Assembly (NCBI GenBank): GCA_002409965.1
Contig: DHON01000122.1
Location: 542-64,541, forward strand
Direction of reading: 5' to 3'
Length of the DNA stretch: 64,000 bases
Source: Firmicutes bacterium UBA5389
GTDB lineage: Bacteria > Bacillota > DTU025
This document shows, piece after piece, positions 25,711-34,097 of this stretch (positions are counted from its first letter, which is position 1; every line of letters begins with the position of its first letter). The translations under genes and the position numbers were made by a program. Below the pieces are notes generated by a model. It made no database searches, was not told where the DNA came from, and was given only the letters and a program-made list of their open reading frames with translations.

Positions 25711-26332
25711 GGTGGACTTGGCCCCAGCCCCGGTTGCGGCAGGTTCTGTGGATTCGGCGGATTCCGCTGACGAGCAAGAGCGAGCGAGGCGGCGGCGGCA
25801 TGTGTGGATACCCGCTCTGGTCCTGGTGGCGCTGATCGGAGTTGCGGCGGGATATTTCCTTTTCATGGCGAGCGACAGGCGTGCGGCTTTGAGCCCTGGT
25901 GCGTCTGGGCCGACCGTGGCGGCGGGCGGCCGTTTCGCTCAGAGGTTCGCCGACCTGCTAGCCGCGAGCGATGTCGCCGGGCTGACGGCAGACGGGCCGG
26001 CGCTTGGGGCGAACGAGGGAGGCCGTTGGGATCCGTTTGCGCCGCTGGTGGAATTGGGGCCGGCTGTCAAGCCCATCGAGTCCGATAGCCGAGCGGTTGC
26101 CCCGCCTGAGCCCGAGCCTGAGCCGCCCAAGCCGCCGCAGGCGATGCTCACGGGGGTGTTGCGGTCAGGGGGGAGGGCGGTCGCCATCATTCGCGTGGAA
26201 GGGCAGACACGGCTGACCCGGGTGGGGGAGTCTCCATTCGACGGCGCTGTGGTCAGATCCATAGACGACAAGTCTGTTGTAGTATCGTTTCTCGGAGAAG
26301 ATATCCACTACTCCCTAGGGGGTGAGCAGTAA
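25673..26332 (+). CDS. PilP/GspC-like inner-membrane protein of the pilus operon
   Basis: This 219-aa protein has a charged cytoplasmic N-terminus, one membrane helix (about 45-65) and a Pro/Glu spacer (PPEPEPEPPKPP). Its C-terminal beta domain AMLTGVLRSGGRAVAIIRVE resembles the homology region of GspC and PilP, which bind the first periplasmic domain of the secretin. Its place between pilO and pilQ supports the PilP role, though sequence similarity by eye is modest. TTG 25673 has GGGGGG eight bases upstream and lies inside the pilO 3' end. The stop overlaps the pilQ ATG. Confidence 0.7.
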   Translation: MINLRRSRPRVAKVDLAPAPVAAGSVDSADSADEQERARRRRHVWIPALVLVALIGVAAGYFLFMASDRRAALSPGASGPTVAAGGRFAQRFADLLAASDVAGLTADGPALGANEGGRWDPFAPLVELGPAVKPIESDSRAVAPPEPEPEPPKPPQAMLTGVLRSGGRAVAIIRVEGQTRLTRVGESPFDGAVVRSIDDKSVVVSFLGEDIHYSLGGEQ

Positions 26333-29300
26333 TGATGAAGGTTGAACGCGCTGGCGCTCTTGCCTGTGCTGCGGCGGTCGTGATCTGCCTGGCGCTGGCT
26401 TTAGCGCCGGGAGCGTTGGCGGCATCGCCCAAGGTCGACTTGGACCTGGTCGGGGCGGAGATCGCAGACGTGTTCCGGGCCCTGGCCGAGCTGGGCGAGA
26501 TGAATATCGTGCTCGACCCCGCAGTGCAAGGCAGGCTCACCATTCGCCTGCATGACCTGACGTGCGAGGAGGCTCTGAAGCTGGTTGCCTACATTACGGG
26601 CGTGGAATACCGCATCGTGGGGACGAGCCTGATCGTCACCCCGCCCGGAAAACCCAGCGCCCTCGATCCGATGCAGGTTGAGAGGTTTTCGCTCACTCAT
26701 GCTAGGGTGGACGATGTAATGCCCGTGCTGGGCTTGGTGGCCGACAGCACTAAGTTGCAGGCCGACCCGAGGACCAACTCGGTGATAGGCCGGGGCTCGG
26801 CTGCCGGATTGGAGCAGGTCAGGCACGTCATCTCCATGCTGGACGTGGCGGTGGCTCCGCCTGAGGCCGTGATCCCTGCCGCCGGCGAGGGCGTGCAGGG
26901 CAAGCAGGAGGCTCCGGCTGAGTCTCTTGAAGTTGTGCGGCTCAGCTACGCCTCGGCGAAATCGGTGGCGGGCCTTCTGGGTCTGGTGGTCCCGACCGGC
27001 AAGATCCAGGCCGATTCGGAGATCAACGCCATCGTAATGCTGGCGGACGAGGCCGCGCTGAACAGAGCCCGCGAGATCATAGCGCAGGTTGATATTGCGT
27101 CTGCCCAGGCACCGCTGGCTTCTGCTTCTGGGGGAACCAGAGTATCGGGGCAGGAAGCGCCGGCGGAGGCTGAGGCGGTCAAGGTAATCAAGCTGTCGTG
27201 GTCGCCGGCGGAGAGAGTCTCCGAGGCTCTGAGCGTGGTGGTGGACGGTGCGAGGATCGGCGTGGATTCCCGCACTAACTCGCTTGTGGTGCGCGCCCGG
27301 CAGTTGGAGATGTCGCGTGTCGAGGAGATCGCGGCGCTTCTCGATGTGCCGGTGGTCGAGCCGGAGAAGCCGATCGAGCCTGAGTCGCCCAAGCCCCAAC
27401 CGCGCGCGCTGGAGTCGTTCTGTCTCACTCACGCAGACGCGCAGGCTGTGCAGGCAGCGCTGGCTTTGGTCGTTCCGGCCGAGGCCGTGCATGCCGATGC
27501 ACGTACCAACTCGCTCCTGGTGTTCGGCGCGCCTGACGAAATGGCGCGCGCCCGGGAGATGATAGCTCTGATCGACGCGGCGGCTCCTGCGGAGGATTCC
27601 CCGACTGCGGTGGAGATAAGCGCGCCCGAGCCTGTCGCGCCGGTCGCGGACGCGGCTCCGGCCAGGACGGTTCACGCGTTCCGCTTGGCGCAGGCCGACC
27701 CCGCCGCAGTGCGGGAGGCGCTCGCCCTTGTGGTGTCCCGCGATGCGGTCCATGTGGACTCCCGTACTCGGACAGCGCTGGTTCTGGGGCTGCCTGACGA
27801 GATCGCCAGGGCAGCTGAGATAGTGGCCTTGCTCGATACGGCGCCGGCCGAGGCCTACCTCGTAGCGGAGCCGAAGCTCAAGCCGCAGCCGGAGCCGCCG
27901 GCCGATGTGATCCGCGTGGCGCGACTGGAGCATGCCGTGGCGGCCGAGGCGCGCGCGGCTATCGCGTCCGCGATCCCCGGAGTGGGCCTGACGGCTGACG
28001 CCCGCACCAATTCCGTGATCGTAGTGGGCCCAGCTGAGCTGCAGTCGCGAGTGGACCAGCTCATCGCCGCGCTCGATGTTGGAGTGGACCAGCCTGAGCC
28101 TCCTGTTGCGCAGATGCAGCCGGCGCCCACCGTGTTCGGGCCCGAGCCGGAGACGGCCGAGGTAGTTCGGCTGGAGTATGCCGCGCCTGCGGCAGTGCGC
28201 CAGGCGCTCGCGCCCAGTCTGCCCGAGTCCAAGATGAGCGTGGACGAGCGGACCGCGTCCATTGTCATAGTGGGCACCGCCGCCCAACGCGAGCAGGCCA
28301 AGCGGATCATAGCCCGACTGGACGTGGAGGTTTCCTCGTCTGCCGACGAGATCACGGCGCCGGTGGCCCCGGCCGACCCCGAGGTGCTGCAGGTGTTCAG
28401 GCTGTCGCATGCGCAGGCAGCGCGTGTGCGGGAGGCGTTGGCCCCTGTGGTGCCGGTCGACTGCATGACGGTGGATGAGCGCACCAATTCGCTCATCATG
28501 AGTGCCTCCCGGTCGCGCGTAGCGCGGGCCGGAGAGGTCATAGAGAGGCTAGACGTGGAGGTTAAGCCCGTCCCGGGCCAGCCGGACGAGCCGCCGGAGG
28601 AGCCCGAGGCGGAAGTGGCAAGCTACAGGCCGGCCAACGCCCCTGCGGAATCGCTGCGCCCGGCTGTGGGTCTCTTGGTGGCGCTATCCGACATTCAGGT
28701 CGATTCCAGGACCAACACTCTGCTGGTCCGAGCCGCGCCATCGGTGCAACAGCGCGTGGCCGAGCTGGTGCGAGGGCTGGATGTGCCGGTTGTACCTGCG
28801 CCTCAGCCGGAGCTTGGACCCGCGCCCGAAGCCCCGCCGCCTGAGGTGATGCGGGTGTTCCGGCTGACGCATGCGGCAGCATCCGACATGAAGGCACTCC
28901 TGGGAATAGCGGCGCCTGCAGCCAAAATGCAGCCGGATGATCGGACCAGGTCGCTGATTGTGATGGCGCCTGCGGCTACTTTGGCTGTTCTGGATGAAAT
29001 GGTGCGAACGTTGGACATTCCGGCGGTGCCTAGCGTGCAGGCGAGTGCACAGTCGGAGCCTGAACCGGATCCTGTGGCGACGCGGGTGTACAGGCTAAAC
29101 CACGCAGTGCCCGGGGATGTGGCGAAGGCCCTGGAAGGGCTGGTGAAGGGCGCCGTAAAGGCAGATTCACGCACATCCTCACTGGTAGTCGAGGCCGCGG
29201 AGTCGCAGCATGCCAGAGCGCTGAGTCTCATCGAAGCCCTCGACAGGGAGCTCCCGCAGGTGCTGATAGAGGCGAGGCTGGAGGAGCTGTCGGGCGATGC

Positions 29301-29970
29301 AGGCCAAAGGCTGGGGTTGGACTGGTCTTTCAACGGCCTGACCTTCAACCAGAACGCCTATGGCCAGTGGGTCAGCGTAAGCCTGGATTTCCTGGCAAGC
29401 CTGACCGCCCTTGAAGAGGAGGGCAAAGCCTCCCTGATAAGCCGTCAACATACGTTCACCGTGAGCGGCAGGACCGGCAAGATACTGATCGGCGACAGGA
29501 TCCCTGTAATGATACAGGAGGTTCAGGACGGCGTTGCCGTTGCCAAGCTGGAGTTCATCAACGCCGGCATTGAACTTGCCATCACCCCTACCGTCAGTGA
29601 AGACGGGACGATCACGGCCGAGGTGAAGCCGGTGATAAGCTCCATCGTGGGATGGACCCCGCAGAATTACCCGCAGATCAGGACCAGGGAACTCGAAACT
29701 ATGGTCTCGCTCAAGAGCGGGCAGACGGCTGTCATCGGCGGCATGCTGCACCGCGATGAGATAGAGAGCCTGGCAAAGGTGCCGATCCTCGGGGAGATCC
29801 CGCTCCTTGGGGAGCTGTTCAAGAAGCGAAGCACGACTACCGAGAACACTGAGATTGTAGTGATGATCACCGCCTGGCAGGTGAACCCGGGTCAGTGCCC
29901 GGTCGCCGGCCCGGCGACGGACGATGAGCGATTCCCGGTCAAGCTAGAGGGCGCGCCGACTCAGAAGTAG
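26332..29970 (+). CDS. pilQ: Type IV pilus secretin PilQ with expanded periplasmic repeats
   Basis: This 1212-aa protein has a signal peptide (1-31), a short STN-like domain (about 34-105: LVGAEIADVFRALAELGEMN), and eleven tandem secretin-N-type repeats (about 116-973). The C-terminal secretin gate follows (about 975-1195), with the hallmark VPILGEIPLLGELFK and the VMITAW end. The gate would be an outer-membrane pore for the pilus. Ordinary PilQ proteins have one or two such N domains and GspD three, so this one is unusually long. Linkers between repeats are Pro/Glu-rich. A secretin implies an outer membrane or equivalent barrier in this otherwise Firmicute-like genome. Confidence 0.93.
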   Translation: MMKVERAGALACAAAVVICLALALAPGALAASPKVDLDLVGAEIADVFRALAELGEMNIVLDPAVQGRLTIRLHDLTCEEALKLVAYITGVEYRIVGTSLIVTPPGKPSALDPMQVERFSLTHARVDDVMPVLGLVADSTKLQADPRTNSVIGRGSAAGLEQVRHVISMLDVAVAPPEAVIPAAGEGVQGKQEAPAESLEVVRLSYASAKSVAGLLGLVVPTGKIQADSEINAIVMLADEAALNRAREIIAQVDIASAQAPLASASGGTRVSGQEAPAEAEAVKVIKLSWSPAERVSEALSVVVDGARIGVDSRTNSLVVRARQLEMSRVEEIAALLDVPVVEPEKPIEPESPKPQPRALESFCLTHADAQAVQAALALVVPAEAVHADARTNSLLVFGAPDEMARAREMIALIDAAAPAEDSPTAVEISAPEPVAPVADAAPARTVHAFRLAQADPAAVREALALVVSRDAVHVDSRTRTALVLGLPDEIARAAEIVALLDTAPAEAYLVAEPKLKPQPEPPADVIRVARLEHAVAAEARAAIASAIPGVGLTADARTNSVIVVGPAELQSRVDQLIAALDVGVDQPEPPVAQMQPAPTVFGPEPETAEVVRLEYAAPAAVRQALAPSLPESKMSVDERTASIVIVGTAAQREQAKRIIARLDVEVSSSADEITAPVAPADPEVLQVFRLSHAQAARVREALAPVVPVDCMTVDERTNSLIMSASRSRVARAGEVIERLDVEVKPVPGQPDEPPEEPEAEVASYRPANAPAESLRPAVGLLVALSDIQVDSRTNTLLVRAAPSVQQRVAELVRGLDVPVVPAPQPELGPAPEAPPPEVMRVFRLTHAAASDMKALLGIAAPAAKMQPDDRTRSLIVMAPAATLAVLDEMVRTLDIPAVPSVQASAQSEPEPDPVATRVYRLNHAVPGDVAKALEGLVKGAVKADSRTSSLVVEAAESQHARALSLIEALDRELPQVLIEARLEELSGDAGQRLGLDWSFNGLTFNQNAYGQWVSVSLDFLASLTALEEEGKASLISRQHTFTVSGRTGKILIGDRIPVMIQEVQDGVAVAKLEFINAGIELAITPTVSEDGTITAEVKPVISSIVGWTPQNYPQIRTRELETMVSLKSGQTAVIGGMLHRDEIESLAKVPILGEIPLLGELFKKRSTTTENTEIVVMITAWQVNPGQCPVAGPATDDERFPVKLEGAPTQK
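26680..29250 (+). repeat. Eleven divergent ~230-bp repeats encoding secretin N domains
   Basis: Each unit reads roughly V-x-R-L-x-x-A-x-(A)-x-x-V-x-x-x-L at its start, D-x-RTNSLxV in the middle and RAxExIAxLDV at its end. Clear examples of the middle block are ADPRTNSVIG, VDSRTNSLVV, ADARTNSLLV, VDERTNSLIM and VDSRTNTLLV. The units differ enough in DNA to be old duplications, but the fixed period and shared linkers show they arose within the gene. Confidence 0.88.
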
Positions 29971-30008
29971 CTCGCCTGCGGCTTCCGGTCTTGCGCGGGA
30001 AGGCATTC

Positions 30009-30042
30009 GGAGAACGGTCTTCGCTGAACGCGGCCGTTCTCC
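30009..30042 (+). terminator. Hairpin after pilQ
   Basis: GGAGAACGG (30009-30017) pairs with CCGTTCTCC (30034-30042) around a 16-nt loop, 39 bp after the pilQ stop, followed by tcgcgtttcgg. It probably ends the pilus transcript. Confidence 0.5.
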
Positions 30043-30066
30043 TCGCGTTTCGGCCCTTGCCAGTTC

Positions 30067-30096
30067 TTGCCCGGCTTTCGCGGGTTGTGGTAAAGT
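30067..30096 (+). promoter_or_regulatory. Promoter candidate for the peptidase-efp pair
   Basis: TTGCCC (30067-30072), an 18-nt spacer and TAAAGT (30091-30096), 23 bp before the GTG start of the peptidase. Confidence 0.4.
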
Positions 30097-30118
30097 AGTC
30101 TGAGGGAGGAATGAGCGA

Positions 30119-31183
30119 GTGAGCACAAAGCTCGGGAACCTACGTTCGCTTTTCGCCGATAACGGCATTGATGGACTCATGATTACAGGGCCCGAGAACC
30201 GCTACTACATGAGCGGGTTCACCGGGTCGGCTGCTACTTTGGTCATAAGCGCCGACAAGGCGGCGCTGATCACCGACTTTCGGTATGTGGAGCAGGCAAC
30301 TGCACAGGCTCGGCAGTACCGCGTGCACATGCACAAAACTCCCATGACCGACACCTTGCGCGAGGTGGTCGGCGATATGGGCATAACCAAGCTAGGATTC
30401 GAGTCGGACCGGATTACCTTCTCATTATTCGATACCATTGCGAAGGCTCTGGAAGGCGTGGCGATGGCGCCGGTCAAAGGCCTTGTAGAATCGCTCAGGA
30501 TGATCAAGAGCGAACACGAGATCGAACTGATCGCGGACGCCGTCCGCATTACCGACGATGCTTTCGACTACGTTCTGGGCCTGATCAAGCCGGGCGTCAC
30601 CGAAGCCGAGATCGCCAACGAGCTGATCGCTTACATGATCAAGCACGACATGCGGCCCAGTTTCGACTTCATCGTCGCCTCGGGCGCGCGAGGCGCCATG
30701 CCCCATGGAGTGGCTTCCGACAAGGCTATAGAGCTCGGCGATCTGGTCACATTGGACATCGGCGGGTTCTACAAGCGCTACACGTCCGACATGACGCGCA
30801 CGGTCGTGGTGGGCACGCCCAGCGACGAGCAGAAGAGCATCTACGACCTGGTGCTCAGGGCGCAGCTTGCGGGGATTGAGGCGGCGCGGGCGGGCGCGAC
30901 CGGCGCTGAAGTTGACAGGGCGTCGCGGGGAATGATAGAAGATGCGGGGCATGGCGATCATTTCGGCCACGGGCTGGGGCATTCGGTGGGGCTGGAGATA
31001 CACGAGAGCCCCAGATTCTCTCCGACCGATTCCAGCGTGATACAACCGGGAATGGTGCTCTCTGTCGAACCGGGCGTGTACGTGCCCGGCTGGGGCGGCG
31101 TGCGGATCGAGGACCTTGTCGTGATAACTGATGGGGAGGCCAAAGTCCTGACTCGTTCACCTAAACACCTCATTCAACTGTAA
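30119..31183 (+). CDS. M24 aminopeptidase P / Xaa-Pro peptidase
   Basis: This 354-aa protein has an N-terminal creatinase-like domain (GPENRYYMSGFTGSAATLV) and the pita-bread metallopeptidase. Metal ligands are visible in TLDIGGFYKRYTSDMTRT (two Asp), HGLGHSVGLEIHESP (His), SVEPGVYV (Glu) and the later RIEDLVV (Glu). It frees N-terminal residues next to proline; it is the YqhT-type gene that regularly precedes efp in Firmicutes. GTG 30119 follows GAGGGAGG; an ATG eight bases earlier is closed by a stop. Confidence 0.92.
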   Translation: MSTKLGNLRSLFADNGIDGLMITGPENRYYMSGFTGSAATLVISADKAALITDFRYVEQATAQARQYRVHMHKTPMTDTLREVVGDMGITKLGFESDRITFSLFDTIAKALEGVAMAPVKGLVESLRMIKSEHEIELIADAVRITDDAFDYVLGLIKPGVTEAEIANELIAYMIKHDMRPSFDFIVASGARGAMPHGVASDKAIELGDLVTLDIGGFYKRYTSDMTRTVVVGTPSDEQKSIYDLVLRAQLAGIEAARAGATGAEVDRASRGMIEDAGHGDHFGHGLGHSVGLEIHESPRFSPTDSSVIQPGMVLSVEPGVYVPGWGGVRIEDLVVITDGEAKVLTRSPKHLIQL

Positions 31184-31199
31184 ACCAGGGGGGTTCCAT

Positions 31200-31757
31200 A
31201 TGATTTCCACTAACGATTTCAGGACCGGGCAGACCATCGAGTGGGAAGGCGGCGTATGGATGGTCGTCGACTTCCAGCACGTCAAACCGGGCAAAGGCGC
31301 CGCGTTTGTCAGGACGAAGCTGAAGAACATTATCACCGGGAATGTCAACGAAACGACGTTCAGGGCGGGGGAGAAGCTTCCCAAGGCCCAGATCGAGTAC
31401 AGGGATATGCAGTATCTCTACGAGTCGGGCGGCGATTACATGTTCATGGACCAGGCATCGTTTGAGCAAGTCTCTCTCTCAGCGGAGCTGCTCGGCGACG
31501 GCCTGAAATACCTCAAGGAGAACATGGTAATCGGCGTCCAGTTTTACAGCGGCGCGCCCATCGGCGTCGAACTGCCCAACTTTGTCGAGCTGGTGATCGT
31601 TGAGACGGACCCGGGGCTCCGCGGCGATACCGCGTCCGGCGGCACTAAACCTGCCAAGCTCGAGACCGGCGCCATCGTGCAAGTGCCCCTGTTCGTGCAG
31701 CAAGGCGAGAAAATCAGAGTCGACACACGCACCCACCAGTATCTCGAGCGCGTCTAG
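31200..31757 (+). CDS. efp: Elongation factor P
   Basis: This 185-aa protein has three beta-barrel domains of normal length. HVKPGKGAAFVRTKLKN holds the loop with Lys (K32) that may carry a modification, and the C-terminal signature GLRGDTASGGTKPAKLETGA is complete. EF-P rescues ribosomes at polyproline. No EpmA/B or YmfI-type modifier lies in the window. The pilQ linkers, tonB spacer and other Pro-rich genes here would be its natural clients. Confidence 0.96.
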   Translation: MISTNDFRTGQTIEWEGGVWMVVDFQHVKPGKGAAFVRTKLKNIITGNVNETTFRAGEKLPKAQIEYRDMQYLYESGGDYMFMDQASFEQVSLSAELLGDGLKYLKENMVIGVQFYSGAPIGVELPNFVELVIVETDPGLRGDTASGGTKPAKLETGAIVQVPLFVQQGEKIRVDTRTHQYLERV

Positions 31758-31806
31758 GTCGGATATAGACCTGCCTACATAGCTCCCGATAGCTCCCGGA
31801 AGACAT

Positions 31807-31844
31807 GCGGGCCGCCGGCGCAAAGAAGAGCGCCGGCGGCCCGC
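31807..31844 (+). terminator. Perfect 15-bp hairpin after efp (second copy of the 33-69 element)
   Basis: GCGGGCCGCCGGCGC at 31807-31821 pairs perfectly with 31830-31844 around aaagaaga, followed by ttctgtcc. It is 50 bp after the efp stop and just before the predicted spoIIIA promoter, so it separates vegetative from sporulation transcription. Confidence 0.7.
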
Positions 31845-31858
31845 TTCTGTCCGGCTTG

Positions 31859-31886
31859 GAATATTCCCGCCGCTGCCCCATATGAT
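31859..31886 (+). promoter_or_regulatory. Sigma-E-like promoter of the spoIIIA operon
   Basis: GAATATT (31859-31865), a 13-nt spacer and CATATGAT (31879-31886) resemble the mother-cell sigma-E consensus (ATATT, 14-15 nt, CATACAAT). The predicted start lies near 31893, followed by GGGGGG and the TTG start at 31914. The spoIIIA operon is sigma-E-dependent in Bacillus subtilis, which fits. Confidence 0.55.
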
Positions 31887-31913
31887 TGAATAGCATGTCT
31901 AGGGGGGACAGCT

Positions 31914-32954
31914 TTGTCGGCCAAGGTCCGAGACCCGGTGCTGGACGAGATTTTCCCAGCTCTCCCCCCTCGGGTCCGCGAGGCTGTCCTGGCGCTGCCC
32001 AGCGCGGACAGGCAGAGTCTTCTGGAGATTCGCCTGCGTCGAGGGCGAGCGGCCATGGCGGTTACGGCAGAGGGGGACTTGTATCTTCGTTGCGCGGGAC
32101 AACCTGTGATATGCACAGAGAATGAATGGGAGGCGGCGTTACGACTCGTCACCCAGTCCTCGATCTACGCCCTTGAACGCGAGCTTGCAGCGGGTTTTGT
32201 GACACTGGCCGGCGGTCACCGGGTCGGGTTGGTGGGCCGAGCGGTGCTGGAAGGCGAGCGGGTGCGCGGTCAGTCCGAGCTGTCGAGCATGAACTACAGA
32301 ATCGCGCGGCAGATGATAGGCATCGCGGACCGAGTGATGCCCTACGTGTTTTCTGCAGATGGGACGCGAGTTATGAATGTTCTGATTTTATCCGGTCCCG
32401 GGCTGGGCAAGACAACGCTGCTGCGGGACATCGCCCGACAGCTATCGACGGGGTCGGGCGCAGAGTCGAGCATGGGCGCAGCGCCGGCCGCGGCCTCGAT
32501 GGCAGGGTTCAAGGTGGGAATCGTCGATGAGCGATCGGAGATAGCTGCGTGCAGTCAGGGGGTGCCCCAGAACGAGCTGGGGCCGCGCGCGGATGTGATC
32601 GATGGGTGCCCGAAGGCCGTGGGAATCATGATCATGATCAGGACGATGTCGCCGGATGTTGTGATCACCGACGAGGTGGGGCGGGCCGACGATGCAGATG
32701 CGCTGGAAGAGGCGTCTCGGTGTGGGGTATCGGTGATAGCTACGGCTCATGCCCTGGACCCCGAAGACGCGATGCGACGACCGGCCATCCGGGACGCGCT
32801 GGCACGGGGCGCTTTCGACCGGGCGATTGTGCTCGGGAGGTCGCTTGGCCTGGGCACGTGCGAGCGCATTGTGGACTTGCGGTCGGGACGGGATCTGGCG
32901 GCGAGGCCGTTTCGTCTCGCGAGCGGCGGCGAAACCGGGGGAGTACGGCGATGA
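31914..32954 (+). CDS. spoIIIAA: Stage III sporulation protein AA (ATPase)
   Basis: This 346-aa secretion-type ATPase has the SpoIIIAA region SSIYALERELAAGFVTLAGGHRVG (shown in shorter form: ERELAAGFVTLAGGHRVG), a Walker A SGPGLGKTTLL, and Walker B-like DVVITDEVGR. It is the motor of the SpoIIIA-SpoIIQ channel that joins mother cell and forespore. It is longer than usual at the N-terminus by a few residues. TTG 31914 follows GGGGGG; the stop overlaps spoIIIAB. Confidence 0.93.
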   Translation: MSAKVRDPVLDEIFPALPPRVREAVLALPSADRQSLLEIRLRRGRAAMAVTAEGDLYLRCAGQPVICTENEWEAALRLVTQSSIYALERELAAGFVTLAGGHRVGLVGRAVLEGERVRGQSELSSMNYRIARQMIGIADRVMPYVFSADGTRVMNVLILSGPGLGKTTLLRDIARQLSTGSGAESSMGAAPAAASMAGFKVGIVDERSEIAACSQGVPQNELGPRADVIDGCPKAVGIMIMIRTMSPDVVITDEVGRADDADALEEASRCGVSVIATAHALDPEDAMRRPAIRDALARGAFDRAIVLGRSLGLGTCERIVDLRSGRDLAARPFRLASGGETGGVRR

Positions 32955-33475
32955 CTGTGGCTTTGAGACTGGCCGGAGCGGTATTGACTGTGGGGGCCAG
33001 CGGGCTTCTGGGGTTGATGGTGGCTGAGTCCTATCGCGCGCGCGAGCGCGAGCTTGCGGCGTGGATTACGGCGCTGACATCGCTTCAGACCGAGATATCC
33101 TTCGGCCATACCCGTCTGGGACAGGCGATGCGCCGAGCGGGTTCCGCCTCGGGGGGCACGCCCGCCCGGATCCTGGCGCGCGCCGCGGAGCTCTTGGAGC
33201 AGGGCGACTCGGGAGGGGCGGGCGAGTGTCTGGCGGCGGCGCTCGGGCTCGGCCGCGCCGAGCGGGGCCGACGGGACGAGGCAGACGCTCTGCTGGCGCT
33301 GGGGCAGCGTCTGGGTGCGTCGGACGCCGCCGACCAGGCCAGGCACATCGGCCTTGCCGTCGGGCGACTGGAGGGCTGCAGGGCCAGGGCGGCGGACGCT
33401 GCATCGCGAGACTGCCGGGTCTGGTCGTCAATCGGCTTCTTGCTGGGCGGGATGATCACGATAGCGCTTCTCTAA
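32951..33475 (+). CDS. spoIIIAB: Stage III sporulation protein AB
   Basis: This 174-aa protein has an N-terminal membrane helix (LRLAGAVLTVGASGLLGLMV), a helical GspF-like domain with LTSLQTEISFGHTRLGQAM, and a C-terminal membrane helix (SSIGFLLGGMITIALL). That is the SpoIIIAB plan. It is thought to be the platform on which SpoIIIAA acts. It overlaps spoIIIAA by four bases. Confidence 0.9.
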   Translation: MTVALRLAGAVLTVGASGLLGLMVAESYRARERELAAWITALTSLQTEISFGHTRLGQAMRRAGSASGGTPARILARAAELLEQGDSGGAGECLAAALGLGRAERGRRDEADALLALGQRLGASDAADQARHIGLAVGRLEGCRARAADAASRDCRVWSSIGFLLGGMITIALL

Positions 33476-33489
33476 AGGAGGGCCTGGCA

Positions 33490-33687
33490 GTGGGGCTGGA
33501 TCTGGTGCTCAGGATTGCGGGAGTAGGAATACTTGTGTCGGTCCTGTGCGCTATCCTCAAGCAGCAGGGCAAGGAGGAGTATTCGCTTCTCGTCGCTACC
33601 GCCGGGCTCGTTGTGGTCTTCCTCATGCTTGTGCAGCACATTGGCGAGTTGCTTTCCAGTGTGCGCACGGTCTTTCAACTGTGGTGA
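33490..33687 (+). CDS. spoIIIAC: Stage III sporulation protein AC
   Basis: This 65-aa protein has two membrane helices (LVLRIAGVGILVSVLCAIL and SLLVATAGLVVVFLMLVQHI) joined by KQQGKEEYS, which is the conserved SpoIIIAC loop. GTG 33490 has AAAGGAGG eight bases upstream. Confidence 0.92.
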   Translation: MGLDLVLRIAGVGILVSVLCAILKQQGKEEYSLLVATAGLVVVFLMLVQHIGELLSSVRTVFQLW

Positions 33688-33707
33688 CTGTGGTGAGGGG
33701 AGTTGCC

Positions 33708-34097
33708 ATGCTTATCGCGCAGGTAATCGGGGTGGCGCTTCTCGGGTGCGCGCTGCTGGCGATGCTCAGGGGCGTAAGGTCGGACATGGCTGTGGCTCTC
33801 TCGGCGGCGCTTGGAGTGGTCCTGTTCGTGCTGGTGGTGTCGCGCCTGGCGGACTTCGTCGCAGCGCTTACAGGCATGGCATCGGCGGCGGGAGTGAACC
33901 GTCTCTACCTGGACACCGTGCTCCGGGCGGTCGGTGTGGCGTATCTTGCGTCCTTCGGCGCGCAGGTGTGCCGGGACGCGGGCGAGGGGGCGCTGGCCGT
34001 CAAGGTCGAACTGGTGGGGAAGGTGTTGATCCTGTGCATGGCTGCGCCTCTGATGTTCGCTCTGCTCGAAACGGTGCTTCGGGTGTTGCCGCAATGA
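33708..34097 (+). CDS. spoIIIAD: Stage III sporulation protein AD
   Basis: This 129-aa polytopic membrane protein is of the usual SpoIIIAD size, with MLIAQVIGVALLGCALLAML at the N-terminus and LRAVGVAYLASFGAQVCRDA near the middle. It follows spoIIIAC with GAGGGGAG six bases before ATG 33708 and overlaps spoIIIAE by four bases. Confidence 0.9.
   Translation: MLIAQVIGVALLGCALLAMLRGVRSDMAVALSAALGVVLFVLVVSRLADFVAALTGMASAAGVNRLYLDTVLRAVGVAYLASFGAQVCRDAGEGALAVKVELVGKVLILCMAAPLMFALLETVLRVLPQ

Noticed and set aside
26401..28410. 669-codon open frame on the minus strand opposite pilQ
   Set aside because: The translation is rich in Arg/His/Gly and has no domain; it mirrors the repeated GC-rich codons of pilQ. 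It has no ribosome site and no promoter.
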